Shown here in pieces: positions 9,201 through 17,840 of a stretch of 31,298 nucleotides of DNA. Positions within the stretch are counted from its first letter, which is position 1. Every line of letters begins with the position of its first letter. Source of the stretch: an uncultured Eubacterium sp. (GTDB lineage Bacteria; Bacillota; Clostridia; Oscillospirales; Acutalibacteraceae); NCBI GenBank assembly GCA_900542875.1, contig UQPH01000018.1, positions 1-31,298 on the forward strand. The letters run 5' to 3'. The notes beneath the pieces are model-generated. The model searched no databases. It saw nothing but the letters and a program-made list of their open reading frames with translations, and was not told the DNA's origin. Made by a program: the position numbers and the translations under genes.

Positions 9201-11587
9201 CACGCTATAATTCTCTTACAATTAAATGCGACCCCATCAGTAAGGCTCACGAATATGCCGTAAAGGCTCTCGTTGATTTTGAGTGTATAAAACTTAATTA
9301 TGAGAGCACAGGTTATGTTACCGATATTAAATACGGCAGTAACACCGCACGATGGTATTACTATCCCGACGAGAATATGCTTCTTATTTCAGGTAATTCC
9401 GTAGTCGGCGGAAAATTTTATGACGAAAATTATAATCCGATTAAATTTGATAATATCGATACAATCAGGTTTTATGACGATGTAACATCAATCGGTCTTG
9501 GCTGGGACGCAGTTAATCCGAAGCATGTTTACTTCTCCGACAGATTGAACAGCATTACTTACGCAGCGTTTGAAGGATGCAAAAATCTTGTTGCACTCAA
9601 TATTCCGGATTCTGTCACTTTGCTCGGCGAATACGCTTTTGAGGGTTGTACGGGATTAAAGTCCGTAACCGTCGGCAAGGGAGTTCAAAACATTCCGCAG
9701 TTTTGCTTCAAGAATTGTATCGCATTACAGGATTTGAACCTTTTGGGAACCGTGAGCATATCCTCCGCAGCGTTCGTAAATTGCTCAAAACTTGTTACTC
9801 TCAATCTTCCCGATACCCTTAAAACCATTAACTCAAACGCATTTATTAATTGCTATTCGATAGTTAAAATCACTTTCGGAAAAAATCTCCGCCTCATAGA
9901 TGAATATGCTTTTGCAAATCTTCCGTTTTGCGACGAGATTAATTTTAATTCAAATGTAAATATAAAAAACAATGCGTTTTATAATACAGGACTTTCCACC
10001 ACGGGCATTACCATAAACTTCCTCGATAACGCAATGATGGTATCTCTTGACGGCTTTGCCGATACCAATGTCGCTGTACTTAAATTGTCAAAGAATTTCA
10101 GCGGATTTATTGATTACGGCAGAGTTCCACAACTCAGAGATATTACGGTAGATGACGGCAATGTAAACGGCTACACTTCTTATCAGCACGCACTTTATAA
10201 GGATAAAACACTTGTGCTTGCTCCGCAGAATGTAAAAACTCTGCAAATAAGAAATGATACAGAAAAGATTGCCGCAAACGCTCTTAAATATAACAGTTTG
10301 AGCATAGCGGTTCTTCCCGACGGCTTGACGGAAATAGGCGACGATGCCTTTGCCGACTCCTCAACACTTAAAGCGGTTAAGTTCCCCAAAACGGTGGAAA
10401 AAATCGGCAACCGTGCATTTGCGTCTTGTCCGAAAATTAAGACAATCAATATCCCCGATTCGCTTATTTCAATAGGCGAGAGAGCATTTTATAACTGCAC
10501 ATCTCTTGCGGCTGTGGTTTTGCCCGAAGGTTTGAGCGAGATTAAAAGCGAGTGCTTTAACGGTTGTAAGAGCATCGTAAGTATGGTTATTCCTCGCAGT
10601 GTTACCAATATCGGCGGCGGTGCATTTTCAAATATGACTTCGCTCGAAAAGATATATATTTGGAATTCAAATTCGGGATACAGAATGCTCTATAATTCAA
10701 ATAAGGCTGTAATATATACCCTTGCCGGCACACCCGCTTATGAATTTGCCAGAAATAATAAGTACGGTGTAAAAGGTTATACCGATGAGGAGGTTTTTGC
10801 AGAGGAATGTTTTGCCGCCGTTAATTCTCTCGAGGGTTATCTCGGCTATTGTACGGACGGTCACGGCGATATAGAATGGCTTACCGTTTATGAACCCGAC
10901 TGCGAAAATGACGGTTACAGAATCGGCGTTTGCGAATATTGCTCAACTATTCTTAAAGAAGAGCATATTACCGCAAAGGGTCATAAATATCAGCAAATCG
11001 GATATATTAAGGAAACCGCTACTCAAAGAGGCATCAGGGTTCTTAAATGCACCGAGTGCGGCGAAACACGCACAACATATACAAATCCGACCTCATCTAC
11101 ACCCGGCACCGTCGGAGTGTATAATGTAAGCGGCATCGTTCAGGCAGATACAAAACGAAGCGCATATTACGGTGAAAACTTCGGTATTGAAAACGCCAAT
11201 ATCGTTATAGACGGAAATGTAGTTGCAAGAACCGATGAATATGGCAGATTTTCATTTAATATAAAGTCAGGTTCTTATATGGTTGATATCGTTTACAACT
11301 TCGGATTTACCCGCACCGTCGGGCTCACGGTTTCAGACGGCGATGTGATTATCGGGGAACCGATTAAGATAGTGGCGTGTGATTTTAATAAAGACAAAAA
11401 GATTGATTCCGCAGACCAAAATTTGTTTAGAATTATCGTCTCGAGTAAAAAGGGAGACCCCGCTTATCTAAGTTATGTTGACCTAAATCATGACGGTTAT
11501 ATTAATGCAAAGGATTATTTGATTATTCAAAGTTTCGACGGTATAAACGCTTGCTCGTATATTTATCCGGAACTTAACCTTGCTTAA
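6266..11587 (+). CDS. Giant secreted LRR protein with C-terminal dockerin
   Basis: 1773-residue surface protein, 17 bases after the membrane LRR gene and probably co-transcribed with it. The signal peptide is about residues 1-25, ending ITALAE. Some 1,450 residues of LRR_5 repeats (GCTSL, AFxGC, xIGxxAF) are broken by short beta-rich modules near residues 36, 731 and 1022 (for example GKWEIVDSTINIYGEGSG). Then come a Cys-pair module (about 1528-1605, CEYCSTIL and CTECGETR), a carboxypeptidase-regulatory/CNA-B-like beta domain (about 1613-1695) and a type I dockerin (about 1702-1765) with two calcium loops, DFNKDKKIDSAD and DLNHDGYINAKD. The dockerin implies docking onto a cohesin scaffold outside the cell. 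It is probably an adhesin or binding protein; no catalytic domain is visible. Confidence 0.88.
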   Translation: MKKIISVFLTVIMVLSVSPITALAEVVTDSVDLGVDKSASGFNDVCVWSYDADTKTMTIDGENIVSQNDDDSELLPTYSVDENGNKNYAYRGFETLVLGEHVQKFYAAANADNYPNLRTVDMSRSAVSELTGALCSSAVTSLILPHNLKTIDEGALFELNIEKIDIPSTVETIGNEAFMSSGLKSVTFGESEIAFGDNVFAECAALETVDLSKVTFAKTEVNEAGTVPAGMFKNCTSLSAINIINAKAVGDNAFNGCSALSKIIRDKDAKISIGNNAFDGTSSLNDAEFNNVTSLGDYAFAHSSVKSVVYNGTADLGGGVFYGTKNISSVVINNVVNITGSFFRDAKVDTVTLNSNVRNIYAYAFAGAEINNLTFVTNQLSTVAGNAFAGMTYTNEEPLILPKEIKEVKNKGFMNFKGEIDFSNVHFGLLNGSAFMGSSISIVEDVKIDKMYADVFKDCTNLQYFSTAPSYKPNATYGNNTFLNCTSLKEVYDYGVKKLGTNTFDGCTSLQVFATESLTSIGSNTFKGCTALDMVGLGDMIRIPDNTFAECPNLSYVEYNKTYLDYIGINAFKGCSKLVNIDLSLVEDIESGAFSGCSSLDFSSLPGTHIIGANAFEGCTSLTSINLGEYLDEVGENAFKDCVNLENVTFSPTSITFGENIFDGCNSLKWLKFRGYTYTMPTSFFTKIPDGFSFYCGKSITPEAYANKNNIPVNYLSAEFPIEDYKHGTLDNGKWEIVDSTINIYGEGSGELGNVFYYSDKTTTTLHDIASRFNITNVKLLGNITSIPDNFMENMFLSDMTSLDIPSTVKSIGNYAFYNLRSTADRDTKDVGFDVTLPESLEFVGEYAFCKVTTTKIDTSKCVSDNIVFSEGAFCAIKYLSEFTVPSGVTEIPAKLFYNDYKLATVTVGAAPCAVGDYAFYSTAIKEITLPESVKSVGKAAFTGCKNLTTITVKSADTQFLFESIISSENSAGYDTNGARYNSLTIKCDPISKAHEYAVKALVDFECIKLNYESTGYVTDIKYGSNTARWYYYPDENMLLISGNSVVGGKFYDENYNPIKFDNIDTIRFYDDVTSIGLGWDAVNPKHVYFSDRLNSITYAAFEGCKNLVALNIPDSVTLLGEYAFEGCTGLKSVTVGKGVQNIPQFCFKNCIALQDLNLLGTVSISSAAFVNCSKLVTLNLPDTLKTINSNAFINCYSIVKITFGKNLRLIDEYAFANLPFCDEINFNSNVNIKNNAFYNTGLSTTGITINFLDNAMMVSLDGFADTNVAVLKLSKNFSGFIDYGRVPQLRDITVDDGNVNGYTSYQHALYKDKTLVLAPQNVKTLQIRNDTEKIAANALKYNSLSIAVLPDGLTEIGDDAFADSSTLKAVKFPKTVEKIGNRAFASCPKIKTINIPDSLISIGERAFYNCTSLAAVVLPEGLSEIKSECFNGCKSIVSMVIPRSVTNIGGGAFSNMTSLEKIYIWNSNSGYRMLYNSNKAVIYTLAGTPAYEFARNNKYGVKGYTDEEVFAEECFAAVNSLEGYLGYCTDGHGDIEWLTVYEPDCENDGYRIGVCEYCSTILKEEHITAKGHKYQQIGYIKETATQRGIRVLKCTECGETRTTYTNPTSSTPGTVGVYNVSGIVQADTKRSAYYGENFGIENANIVIDGNVVARTDEYGRFSFNIKSGSYMVDIVYNFGFTRTVGLTVSDGDVIIGEPIKIVACDFNKDKKIDSADQNLFRIIVSSKKGDPAYLSYVDLNHDGYINAKDYLIIQSFDGINACSYIYPELNLA

Positions 11588-11602
11588 TATATATGGGTAG
11601 TT

Positions 11603-11640
11603 AAGGCTGACCGAGTCGCATAAGCGGCTCGGTCAATCTT
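11603..11640 (+). terminator. Hairpin after the giant LRR-dockerin gene, weak terminator
   Basis: Stem GACCGAGTCGC (11609-11619) with GCGGCTCGGTC (11624-11634), one G-T pair, a 4-nt loop and partial extension outward. No clear T-run follows, so the hairpin at 11677 may do the actual termination. Confidence 0.5.
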
Positions 11641-11676
11641 GTATATAAAGTTTGATTTCTTCGGTTTTTGGACAGA

Positions 11677-11718
11677 AATAAACCTCAGCATCGGTATTTA
11701 TCGAAGCTGAGGTTTATT
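11677..11718. terminator. Bidirectional terminator between convergent genes
   Basis: A 13-bp perfect stem (11677-11689 with 11706-11718) is centred on CCTCAGC/GCTGAGG, with T-rich sequence leaving on both strands. It lies between the plus-strand LRR-dockerin gene and the minus-strand gene ending at 11732. Confidence 0.8.
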
Positions 11719-11731
11719 TTAATCTGTGATT

Positions 11732-12874
11732 TTATTTTTTGTATGTGTGCAATAATTTTGCGTAATCTTTTGCATTTACGGTTCCGTCATCTACAACATC
11801 AAGGTAAGTGTTGTGTCCGTTTACGTAATCCATAAATTTAAGAGTGAATTCGCTGTCGCCGTTCTTGCATTTTACCGTTGCATTTTCGCCGTCAAAGTCG
11901 CTGAGTTCGTATGTGTGACCCGTTGCATATATTTTTTCATAATATGTATGACCGCAGCCTATGCAGGTGTAAAGGCTTTGACCGTCCGTTTCACAACTCG
12001 GTTCGGATACAATCTCTTTTTTGTAAATGTGTTCCTTGCAGACAAATGAAAAATTAACCTTGTAATTTCCCGTCTCCGACGGATTTTTGTATTTAGCCGA
12101 AAGGTAATATCTCTTTCCTGCCGTCAGATCATAGGTAATGTTAAAATCAAGACTGTCATCGTCCTTGTCGTCGTTTGCGATAATTGCACTGTCTTTCATT
12201 ACGCTGAAATCATTTGAATATGTGTAGGTTGACGCATCATAAATGAGAGCATATGTGTCCTCATTTGAACTTGATGAAAAAGTTACGGTGCAGTTCGTTT
12301 TTGGCGCAAAAGACCAAATGTGCTGTTCGTTTGCAGTATTAATTTCTGCCGTGCTTTCACCTGTTGCTATCGGACTGTTAAACATAATGTAATTCGATAA
12401 ACAATAGCTTTGAGCATAACTTTTAGGAGAACAATTTGCCACAAATCCGTCGGTTAATTTCATTTGGCTGTTGTAGCCGAATGCGTTGTCACCGATTGAT
12501 GATACGGTGTCGGGGATTGTGATTTCTTTGAGCGTGTCACTTCCCGCAAATGCCGCCGTTCCTATATTGGTAAGAGTGCTCGGAAGTGTAACGCTCGTAA
12601 GCGCAGATTCAAAACAGAATGAAAAGTCTCCGATAGACTTAACGCCCTCTTGAACGATGATGCTTTCTGTTTCGTTAGCGTATTTGCTCCACGGTGCGTC
12701 TGCGTAATTCTCCTGCGTGTAATTGTCCGTGTCGGCCTTAATCGTAAGCACCTTGCTTTCGCTGTCGTAACTGTAAGCAGATGCGTTTGCAAAGGCGGTT
12801 ATGCCTGCGGTAACAGCCGATATTGCAAGTGCGGCACTCAAAAGGAGGGTTGCGGTTTTTTTCTTAATATTCAT
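11732..12874 (-). CDS. Secreted LRR protein with PPC-like domain and a dockerin-like tail
   Basis: 380-residue exported protein. AAGGAGGG lies seven bases before the ATG and overlaps the stop codon of the upstream 1565-residue gene, so the two are translationally coupled. The signal peptide is about residues 1-30 (LLLSAALAISAVTAGITAFA). A short beta module (YSYDSESKVLTIKA) leads into about three LRR_5 repeats (60-140). Residues about 165-280 look like a PPC-type beta-sandwich (HIWSFAPKTNCTVTFSS, DLTAGKRYYLSAKY). A Cys-pair segment follows (CIGCGHTYYEK). The C-terminus, DVVDDGTVNAKDYAKLLHTYKK, is one dockerin-like calcium loop with Val at the third position; the partner loop is missing. It is probably a surface-assembly component; cohesin binding by a half dockerin is doubtful. 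Confidence 0.83.
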   Translation of the reverse strand: MNIKKKTATLLLSAALAISAVTAGITAFANASAYSYDSESKVLTIKADTDNYTQENYADAPWSKYANETESIIVQEGVKSIGDFSFCFESALTSVTLPSTLTNIGTAAFAGSDTLKEITIPDTVSSIGDNAFGYNSQMKLTDGFVANCSPKSYAQSYCLSNYIMFNSPIATGESTAEINTANEQHIWSFAPKTNCTVTFSSSSNEDTYALIYDASTYTYSNDFSVMKDSAIIANDDKDDDSLDFNITYDLTAGKRYYLSAKYKNPSETGNYKVNFSFVCKEHIYKKEIVSEPSCETDGQSLYTCIGCGHTYYEKIYATGHTYELSDFDGENATVKCKNGDSEFTLKFMDYVNGHNTYLDVVDDGTVNAKDYAKLLHTYKK

Positions 12875-12887
12875 TTTTCAGCCCTCC

Positions 12888-15800
12888 TTAAATCACTTCA
12901 TATGTTGCCCTAAGGACAATTTCGTTTTCTTTTACATTAACTGTTTTCCATTGCTTAAATGTGTTAAACGGCAGTTTTGGAGCACTAATTCCTGCAATCT
13001 CTTTTTTACTTGTGTCAAGGCTGTCTGACGAGGTAATGTACTTTGTGCCGATAACTCTGCCGTCGTTGTTAAGCAGAGTAAGTTTGATATTTGTTGACGG
13101 CTCAACTTCTTTTTCGGTCAGATAAGCACAAACCGTAGCGTTAGAATTTGCAATTAATTCACAGGTTGCTTCGCCTTGACTTACTTTTCTTGTAACGCCG
13201 TCCTTTTTTACCGTCCACTTTTGCACATTCAGGTCACCGATGTCTTCGCTGATGTCGAATTTAACAAGGTCTCCGTAACTTGCACTTTCGGTTCTGCTTT
13301 GAGATTCAACGATTTCACCGTTTGCATTGCATATCATAAGTTTTACACTTATTGTTCTTATTCTCAACAGTGCGGTTGCTTCAATTATGCTTGCTGTCGC
13401 TCTGTCAAGAGCAGATGCGTCTTTGGCGTCTATTGCCGTCTCACCGTTTGCTTTTGCATCGTTTATGGCATTCAGATAGGTTGCTTTTGACTCCTCTGTG
13501 TATGCATCAAAATTATTTACTATCGTCAGCAGGGAAGCGTTGTATGCCTCTAAGCAGTCTGTAAATTCGGCGTCCGTCTTTGTCGGCTCTGTAAAGTTTC
13601 GTTTCTCCCAATAGCCGCATAGGTTGTTGCAGTAGTAGATATCGTAGCCTTGCTCGCTCGCCGTCGGCTGAACGGTTCGTGAGTATACAAGTTCGCCGTG
13701 ATTGTTTTCATTCTCTGCAATTTCCTCCGTGTAACTGCTGTCGCCTCTGACGCATACATATTCGCCCACGCCCTTAAATGTGCAGTCCGGCTCTCTGATT
13801 ATCGAGTATTCGTATTCGTGACCTAGAGCGTCAACATAACTGTTTTCGTCAATTTGCTCGTGTCCGCATACTTTACATTTTTGTGCCGTATATCCTCTTT
13901 CGGTGCAAGTCGGAGGAACTACAACATTTTCATATGTGTGGTCTGTGAGTTCCGTGTAGTTGTCCTTGTAACTTTCACCGCAATGGATGCAGGTGTGAAG
14001 CGTATAGCCTCGCTCTGTGCAGGAGGAGGGAACAACCTCGCTTTTGTATGTGTGTTCCAGTTTGTCTGTCTCGGTTTCGTAAACGGCACCGCATATGTCA
14101 CAAGTGCTTTGCCTGATTCCCGGCTCACTGCAAGTCGGCTCTTTGATTACATCACCGAGCGTCAGTTGACAAGCCTCTTCTCTCCTCGTTTCGTTTACGG
14201 TTATAACCTCGTTGTCGCCGTAGGTGGCTCTTTCGGCTGTAACATCGTTCCAGGAATAAATGATGTGCGCTTGCCTTTCTTGAACACCCTTTATTGTTGC
14301 GGTGTTTACAATAGATGAACTGTCAGCGGTTTGACCTTCTTCAACAACCAATGAACCCATATTTTGTCCACCGGCACTGATGTATTCCACAATGTAATTG
14401 TATTTTAGCGAGCTGATTGCATTTGTAATGTCATTTGCAAGTACGGTAACGGATTTTGAATTATAAGTACCGCTGTAACCGCTTGCCGAAATAACCGATG
14501 CCATAGCGCCCTGACCCTGAGTAAGAGCAGAGTAATATACATTCCAAGTGCTGTTTGTATATCGTGTTGCCTGCGCATTTGAACTCGAAATAACTCCGTT
14601 TTGCTGTCCTGTCTTTTCAGCGTTTGTGAGGGCGTTTCTCAATGTGTTGTAGGCAGTATTGTCCTTTGTAATTGAAGATACTTGATTGAATTTGTCTACT
14701 GCATTTTTAATTTGCGTTGCACAGTTTGCAACACTTGTTGCCGTGCTTGAAGCATAGTTATATGATGACGGATTTACTGCCGTTGCGGCATCGTATGCGC
14801 TCATAAGCTGAGATAAACCGCCCTGCTTATATGCAGTCGGATTTTTAACCATAGCCCTGTAAGATGCTGTGTTGATTTTTTCAAGTAACGGCTTGTAGTT
14901 AATTATATAGAAGTTTTTTGTGTTTACTCCGTCAATGTACTTAACCCATTGTACGCTGTTACCGCCGTCACTTGTACCTATACCGACAGAAAACTGTGTC
15001 GGAGCAGCAGTGGTGTAGTATCCTCCGCCACCGAATGCGGCATCATAATTTATGTTAAAAAAGTTTGCCATATATCGCATATCGCCTGTGGAAAGAACAA
15101 TGTTAGATGCCGTTCCTTCCTCGGAACTGTTGATTTGATACGGGCTGTTAATTACGGTGTTGAAATCTCTTGAGCAAACATCACCCTGATATTGTGAATT
15201 TTTTATTCTCAGTCCGCCGTTCTGCTCTCTCAAAGCCATATAGAACACTCTCGGTCTTTGAGGACTTGCAAATGTAGAACTGCTCGTTCTGTAAAAACCT
15301 ACAATAAACGGAATGTTCGGAGAAGAATCCGAGTAGAGGTATACACCTGTGTGATAGTAAAAGTTTGCGGTGGTGTTGTTACCCTCTGCCGAATAACTTC
15401 TTACGAGAGGGTCATTAGAAGACTCGTACCATAAGCATCCTGTGTTGGCAGGAATTGTACCGTTGTCCGAGGACGAAAATCTTGGTGTTGCATTCGCTGT
15501 CGGTGCTCTCCATTCTTTCATGGAAGCAAGTGCCGATTTGAGAGTGTTTGTATATTGAGCAATGTTCAGCGATTTTACATTGCCGTAAAGGTAAGCGTCG
15601 ATAGCCTTTTGTGCATTGACATAAGCGTTGTAAGCAGTACCCATATTTGTGTAGAGTTTACCGCCTGACATCTTTGCCTCATACTCCGCCATTGCAGTCT
15701 TTAGCGGCTGAATTTCTGCCATACCCAAGTCTGCACCGTAGTTTATTCCGTTTAATTCGAGCCAAATGTCGGACCATTTTCCGTTTTCGTTTGTTCCGTT

Positions 15801-17585
15801 GTTGTTCCTGTTACAAAAAGCAACGACAGTAATGTCATTTATGCCCGAAGCCTTTGCATTTTTTACTGCCGTTGTTAAGTCGAGCGTAACATATTTGTTG
15901 TTGTCGTTTCTGTAATCGTGGTCAATATATCCGATTTTGTTTGTGTCGTTGAGTCCGAATAATTGCTTTATGTATGCCGTACTGTTTGCACCTGCGTTAG
16001 TTGCAATTCCCGAGTGAGTAGTGTGCTTTAATGTTTGGCTGAGAGGCTTTAGATATTGCGATGCCTTTGCCGAATCAATCCAGTACAGCTCAACGCCAAA
16101 GTTGTCAATTTTATCCTGCGACCATTTTGAACTTGTTGCCGCAACGCTTGCTTTGTCGCCGGATTTGATGTCGGTAATATCATAACTCCAAAGACCTACC
16201 GTTGTATTGCCCGGTTGTGAGTCATTTACGATATTAAATGCAGTTGAGTTATATCTTGTACTTCCGTTCTGCCCGCAGAGAATACCGCTTTTGCTGATTG
16301 GAATAAATGAGTTCGATTCGTTGTAACTGATGAATTCGGGCTCTATCCAGGAGTCCGACCACTCGTTTGTTGTAGCACCGTTGTTATTCTTACTGCAAAC
16401 GGCAAGTACGCAAATCTCGCTCCACTTTTCCTGCTTTGCCTTGTTAAATGCCGATGTCAGGTCGAGCGTTGTGTATCTGTTTATTGCCGATGCGTAGTTG
16501 TGGCTTATTGTTCCTATTTTTGTAGAATTGGTTAAGCCGAATTTGTTTTCTGCCCATCCTACCGCATTGTCTCCGACATTGTTTGCCAAGTTGCTGTCGA
16601 CAGAGGTCTTGTTGCTGACGCTTGCATCTTTGAGATAACTTGATGCAAGTGATGGGTCTATGTAATAAAAGTTTATGCTTAAATCATTAATGCTTGCTTT
16701 ATAGTAGTCGTTTACATATACATTCAGCGAAGCCGAATCAACATATTTCAGACTGTCAATTCCGTAACTCCACAGTCCGATTGTGGTACAGCTTGCAGCA
16801 CCGTCATTTACTATGTTAAACGAATTGCCGTTGTATCTTGGGTTGCTTTCTCCTGCACTGATTACTGACGACCTTGAAATTGAAAGGGCAGTGCTTGAAA
16901 CGGTGTATGTGATATTGCTCAGTTTAATCCATGTATCCGACCAATTAGGATTTGATTCGGATGCGCCGTTGTTTTTGTTGCACATTGCAAGAATACAAAG
17001 ACCGTTCCAGCTGTTTTTTTTCATATCGTGAATTGCCGTTGTGAGGTCAAGCGTAAATTCGTTGCTTTCGTTCGATGAATAATTGTGTGCAAGAGAGCCG
17101 AGAAGATTTTTGTTGCTCAGTTTGAATGTGCTTTTGATATACGATATGCTGGAATCTCCTGCATTTGTGTTTATTCCGCTGAGGTTGGTGTGCTTTGCGG
17201 ATTCGTTGATATTTTTCAAATACGCATTTGCACTTGAAGGATTTATGTAATAGAAGTCTATTGCCAAGCCGTCAATGTTTTGCTTTGCATAATCAGTTAC
17301 CGTGGCAGTAAGTTGTGCACCGGTCATTTTAGACGCATCCGAAATATCATAGCTCCAAAGTCCAACCGTCGTGTTACCGCCCGAACCGTCGTTTATAATG
17401 TTAAAAGTATTACCGTTGTATCTTGAGGCTGTAATGTTTCCGCCGACTATGCCCGATTTAGTCATACCTATACCTGTGCCGTCGTCGGCATGAACGGCGC
17501 AAATCCCCGTTGTGCCGCAGGACAGAATTATGGCAATAACCAAAAAGAGAGAAGTCATTGATTTGATAAACTTAGTCTTTTTCAT
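12888..17585 (-). CDS. Large modular secreted protein with three tandem DNRLRE-like repeats
   Basis: 1565-residue extracellular protein. The ATG at 17585 has GGAGA upstream, and the signal peptide is residues 1-33. Three tandem repeats of about 195 residues (about 41-232, 233-425, 426-620) share SRYNGNTFNI-like starts, TTVGLWSYDI, YTTLDLTSAF-like strands and SDTWIKL ends. The pattern resembles DNRLRE beta-sandwich, carbohydrate-associated domains (inference). Next are a helical spacer, an unassigned domain at about 690-960, FIVAR-like helical segments, and four Cys-pair modules at about 1138-1298 (CDICGAVYE, CIHCGESYK, CKVCGHEQI). The C-terminal part (about 1411-1565) contains VQKWTVKKDG and LNNDGRVIGTKYI and is related to the end of the divergent phospholipase. 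No catalytic domain is recognised. First gene of a two-gene operon. Confidence 0.82.
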   Translation of the reverse strand: MKKTKFIKSMTSLFLVIAIILSCGTTGICAVHADDGTGIGMTKSGIVGGNITASRYNGNTFNIINDGSGGNTTVGLWSYDISDASKMTGAQLTATVTDYAKQNIDGLAIDFYYINPSSANAYLKNINESAKHTNLSGINTNAGDSSISYIKSTFKLSNKNLLGSLAHNYSSNESNEFTLDLTTAIHDMKKNSWNGLCILAMCNKNNGASESNPNWSDTWIKLSNITYTVSSTALSISRSSVISAGESNPRYNGNSFNIVNDGAASCTTIGLWSYGIDSLKYVDSASLNVYVNDYYKASINDLSINFYYIDPSLASSYLKDASVSNKTSVDSNLANNVGDNAVGWAENKFGLTNSTKIGTISHNYASAINRYTTLDLTSAFNKAKQEKWSEICVLAVCSKNNNGATTNEWSDSWIEPEFISYNESNSFIPISKSGILCGQNGSTRYNSTAFNIVNDSQPGNTTVGLWSYDITDIKSGDKASVAATSSKWSQDKIDNFGVELYWIDSAKASQYLKPLSQTLKHTTHSGIATNAGANSTAYIKQLFGLNDTNKIGYIDHDYRNDNNKYVTLDLTTAVKNAKASGINDITVVAFCNRNNNGTNENGKWSDIWLELNGINYGADLGMAEIQPLKTAMAEYEAKMSGGKLYTNMGTAYNAYVNAQKAIDAYLYGNVKSLNIAQYTNTLKSALASMKEWRAPTANATPRFSSSDNGTIPANTGCLWYESSNDPLVRSYSAEGNNTTANFYYHTGVYLYSDSSPNIPFIVGFYRTSSSTFASPQRPRVFYMALREQNGGLRIKNSQYQGDVCSRDFNTVINSPYQINSSEEGTASNIVLSTGDMRYMANFFNINYDAAFGGGGYYTTAAPTQFSVGIGTSDGGNSVQWVKYIDGVNTKNFYIINYKPLLEKINTASYRAMVKNPTAYKQGGLSQLMSAYDAATAVNPSSYNYASSTATSVANCATQIKNAVDKFNQVSSITKDNTAYNTLRNALTNAEKTGQQNGVISSSNAQATRYTNSTWNVYYSALTQGQGAMASVISASGYSGTYNSKSVTVLANDITNAISSLKYNYIVEYISAGGQNMGSLVVEEGQTADSSSIVNTATIKGVQERQAHIIYSWNDVTAERATYGDNEVITVNETRREEACQLTLGDVIKEPTCSEPGIRQSTCDICGAVYETETDKLEHTYKSEVVPSSCTERGYTLHTCIHCGESYKDNYTELTDHTYENVVVPPTCTERGYTAQKCKVCGHEQIDENSYVDALGHEYEYSIIREPDCTFKGVGEYVCVRGDSSYTEEIAENENNHGELVYSRTVQPTASEQGYDIYYCNNLCGYWEKRNFTEPTKTDAEFTDCLEAYNASLLTIVNNFDAYTEESKATYLNAINDAKANGETAIDAKDASALDRATASIIEATALLRIRTISVKLMICNANGEIVESQSRTESASYGDLVKFDISEDIGDLNVQKWTVKKDGVTRKVSQGEATCELIANSNATVCAYLTEKEVEPSTNIKLTLLNNDGRVIGTKYITSSDSLDTSKKEIAGISAPKLPFNTFKQWKTVNVKENEIVLRATYEVI

Positions 17586-17657
17586 TGCAGTTCTCCGTTT
17601 GATGAGTTTGGAAGTTAATTTTTAATATTAAACTGACAGATATTTTTATTCTTTTAT

Positions 17658-17686
17658 ATTATATACAATTATATTTGCAATTTCTA
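17658..17686 (-). promoter_or_regulatory. Tentative promoter of the 1565-residue protein operon
   Basis: On the minus strand, TAGAAA (17681-17686, four of six consensus bases), a 17-bp spacer and a perfect TATAAT (17658-17663). The transcript would start near 17651, about 65 bases before the start codon. Confidence 0.4.
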
Positions 17687-17734
17687 TTGACATCTTTTAC
17701 TAAATAAATGACGAAATATTGAATAATCTGTCAA

Positions 17735-17764
17735 TGGACAGTAAACGCAATATTAGTTTATAAT
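17735..17764 (+). promoter_or_regulatory. Promoter of the phospholipase gene
   Basis: TGGACA (17735-17740), an 18-bp spacer and a perfect TATAAT (17759-17764). Predicted transcription start is near 17771, about 70 bases before the ATG at 17841. Confidence 0.65.
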
Positions 17765-17840
17765 AGCAGAGATGATAGATATTTTTATGCTTTTTATTAT
17801 TGGAATATCAACCTTAAATGATTGATTAACGGAGTAAAAA

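Larger units (their letters stand above)
17638..17795. repeat. Direct repeat pair in the divergent promoter region
   Basis: AGATATTTTTATTCTTTT at 17638 recurs as AGATATTTTTATGCTTTT at 17777, 18 of 19 positions identical across 17638-17656 and 17777-17795. The copies lie close to the predicted transcription starts of the two divergent genes. They may be regulator binding sites, but low sequence complexity makes chance possible. Confidence 0.35.

Noticed and set aside
6266..11587. Repetitive DNA in the giant LRR gene as a CRISPR or tandem DNA repeat
   Set aside because: The repetition is at protein level (LRR_5 motifs of varying spacing); the DNA units are not identical and there are no regular spacers.
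13854..14318. 154-residue plus-strand reading frame opposite the 1565-residue protein
   Set aside because: It is antisense to the Cys-pair region of a clear modular gene and has no ribosome binding site; its cysteines mirror the repeat structure on the other strand.
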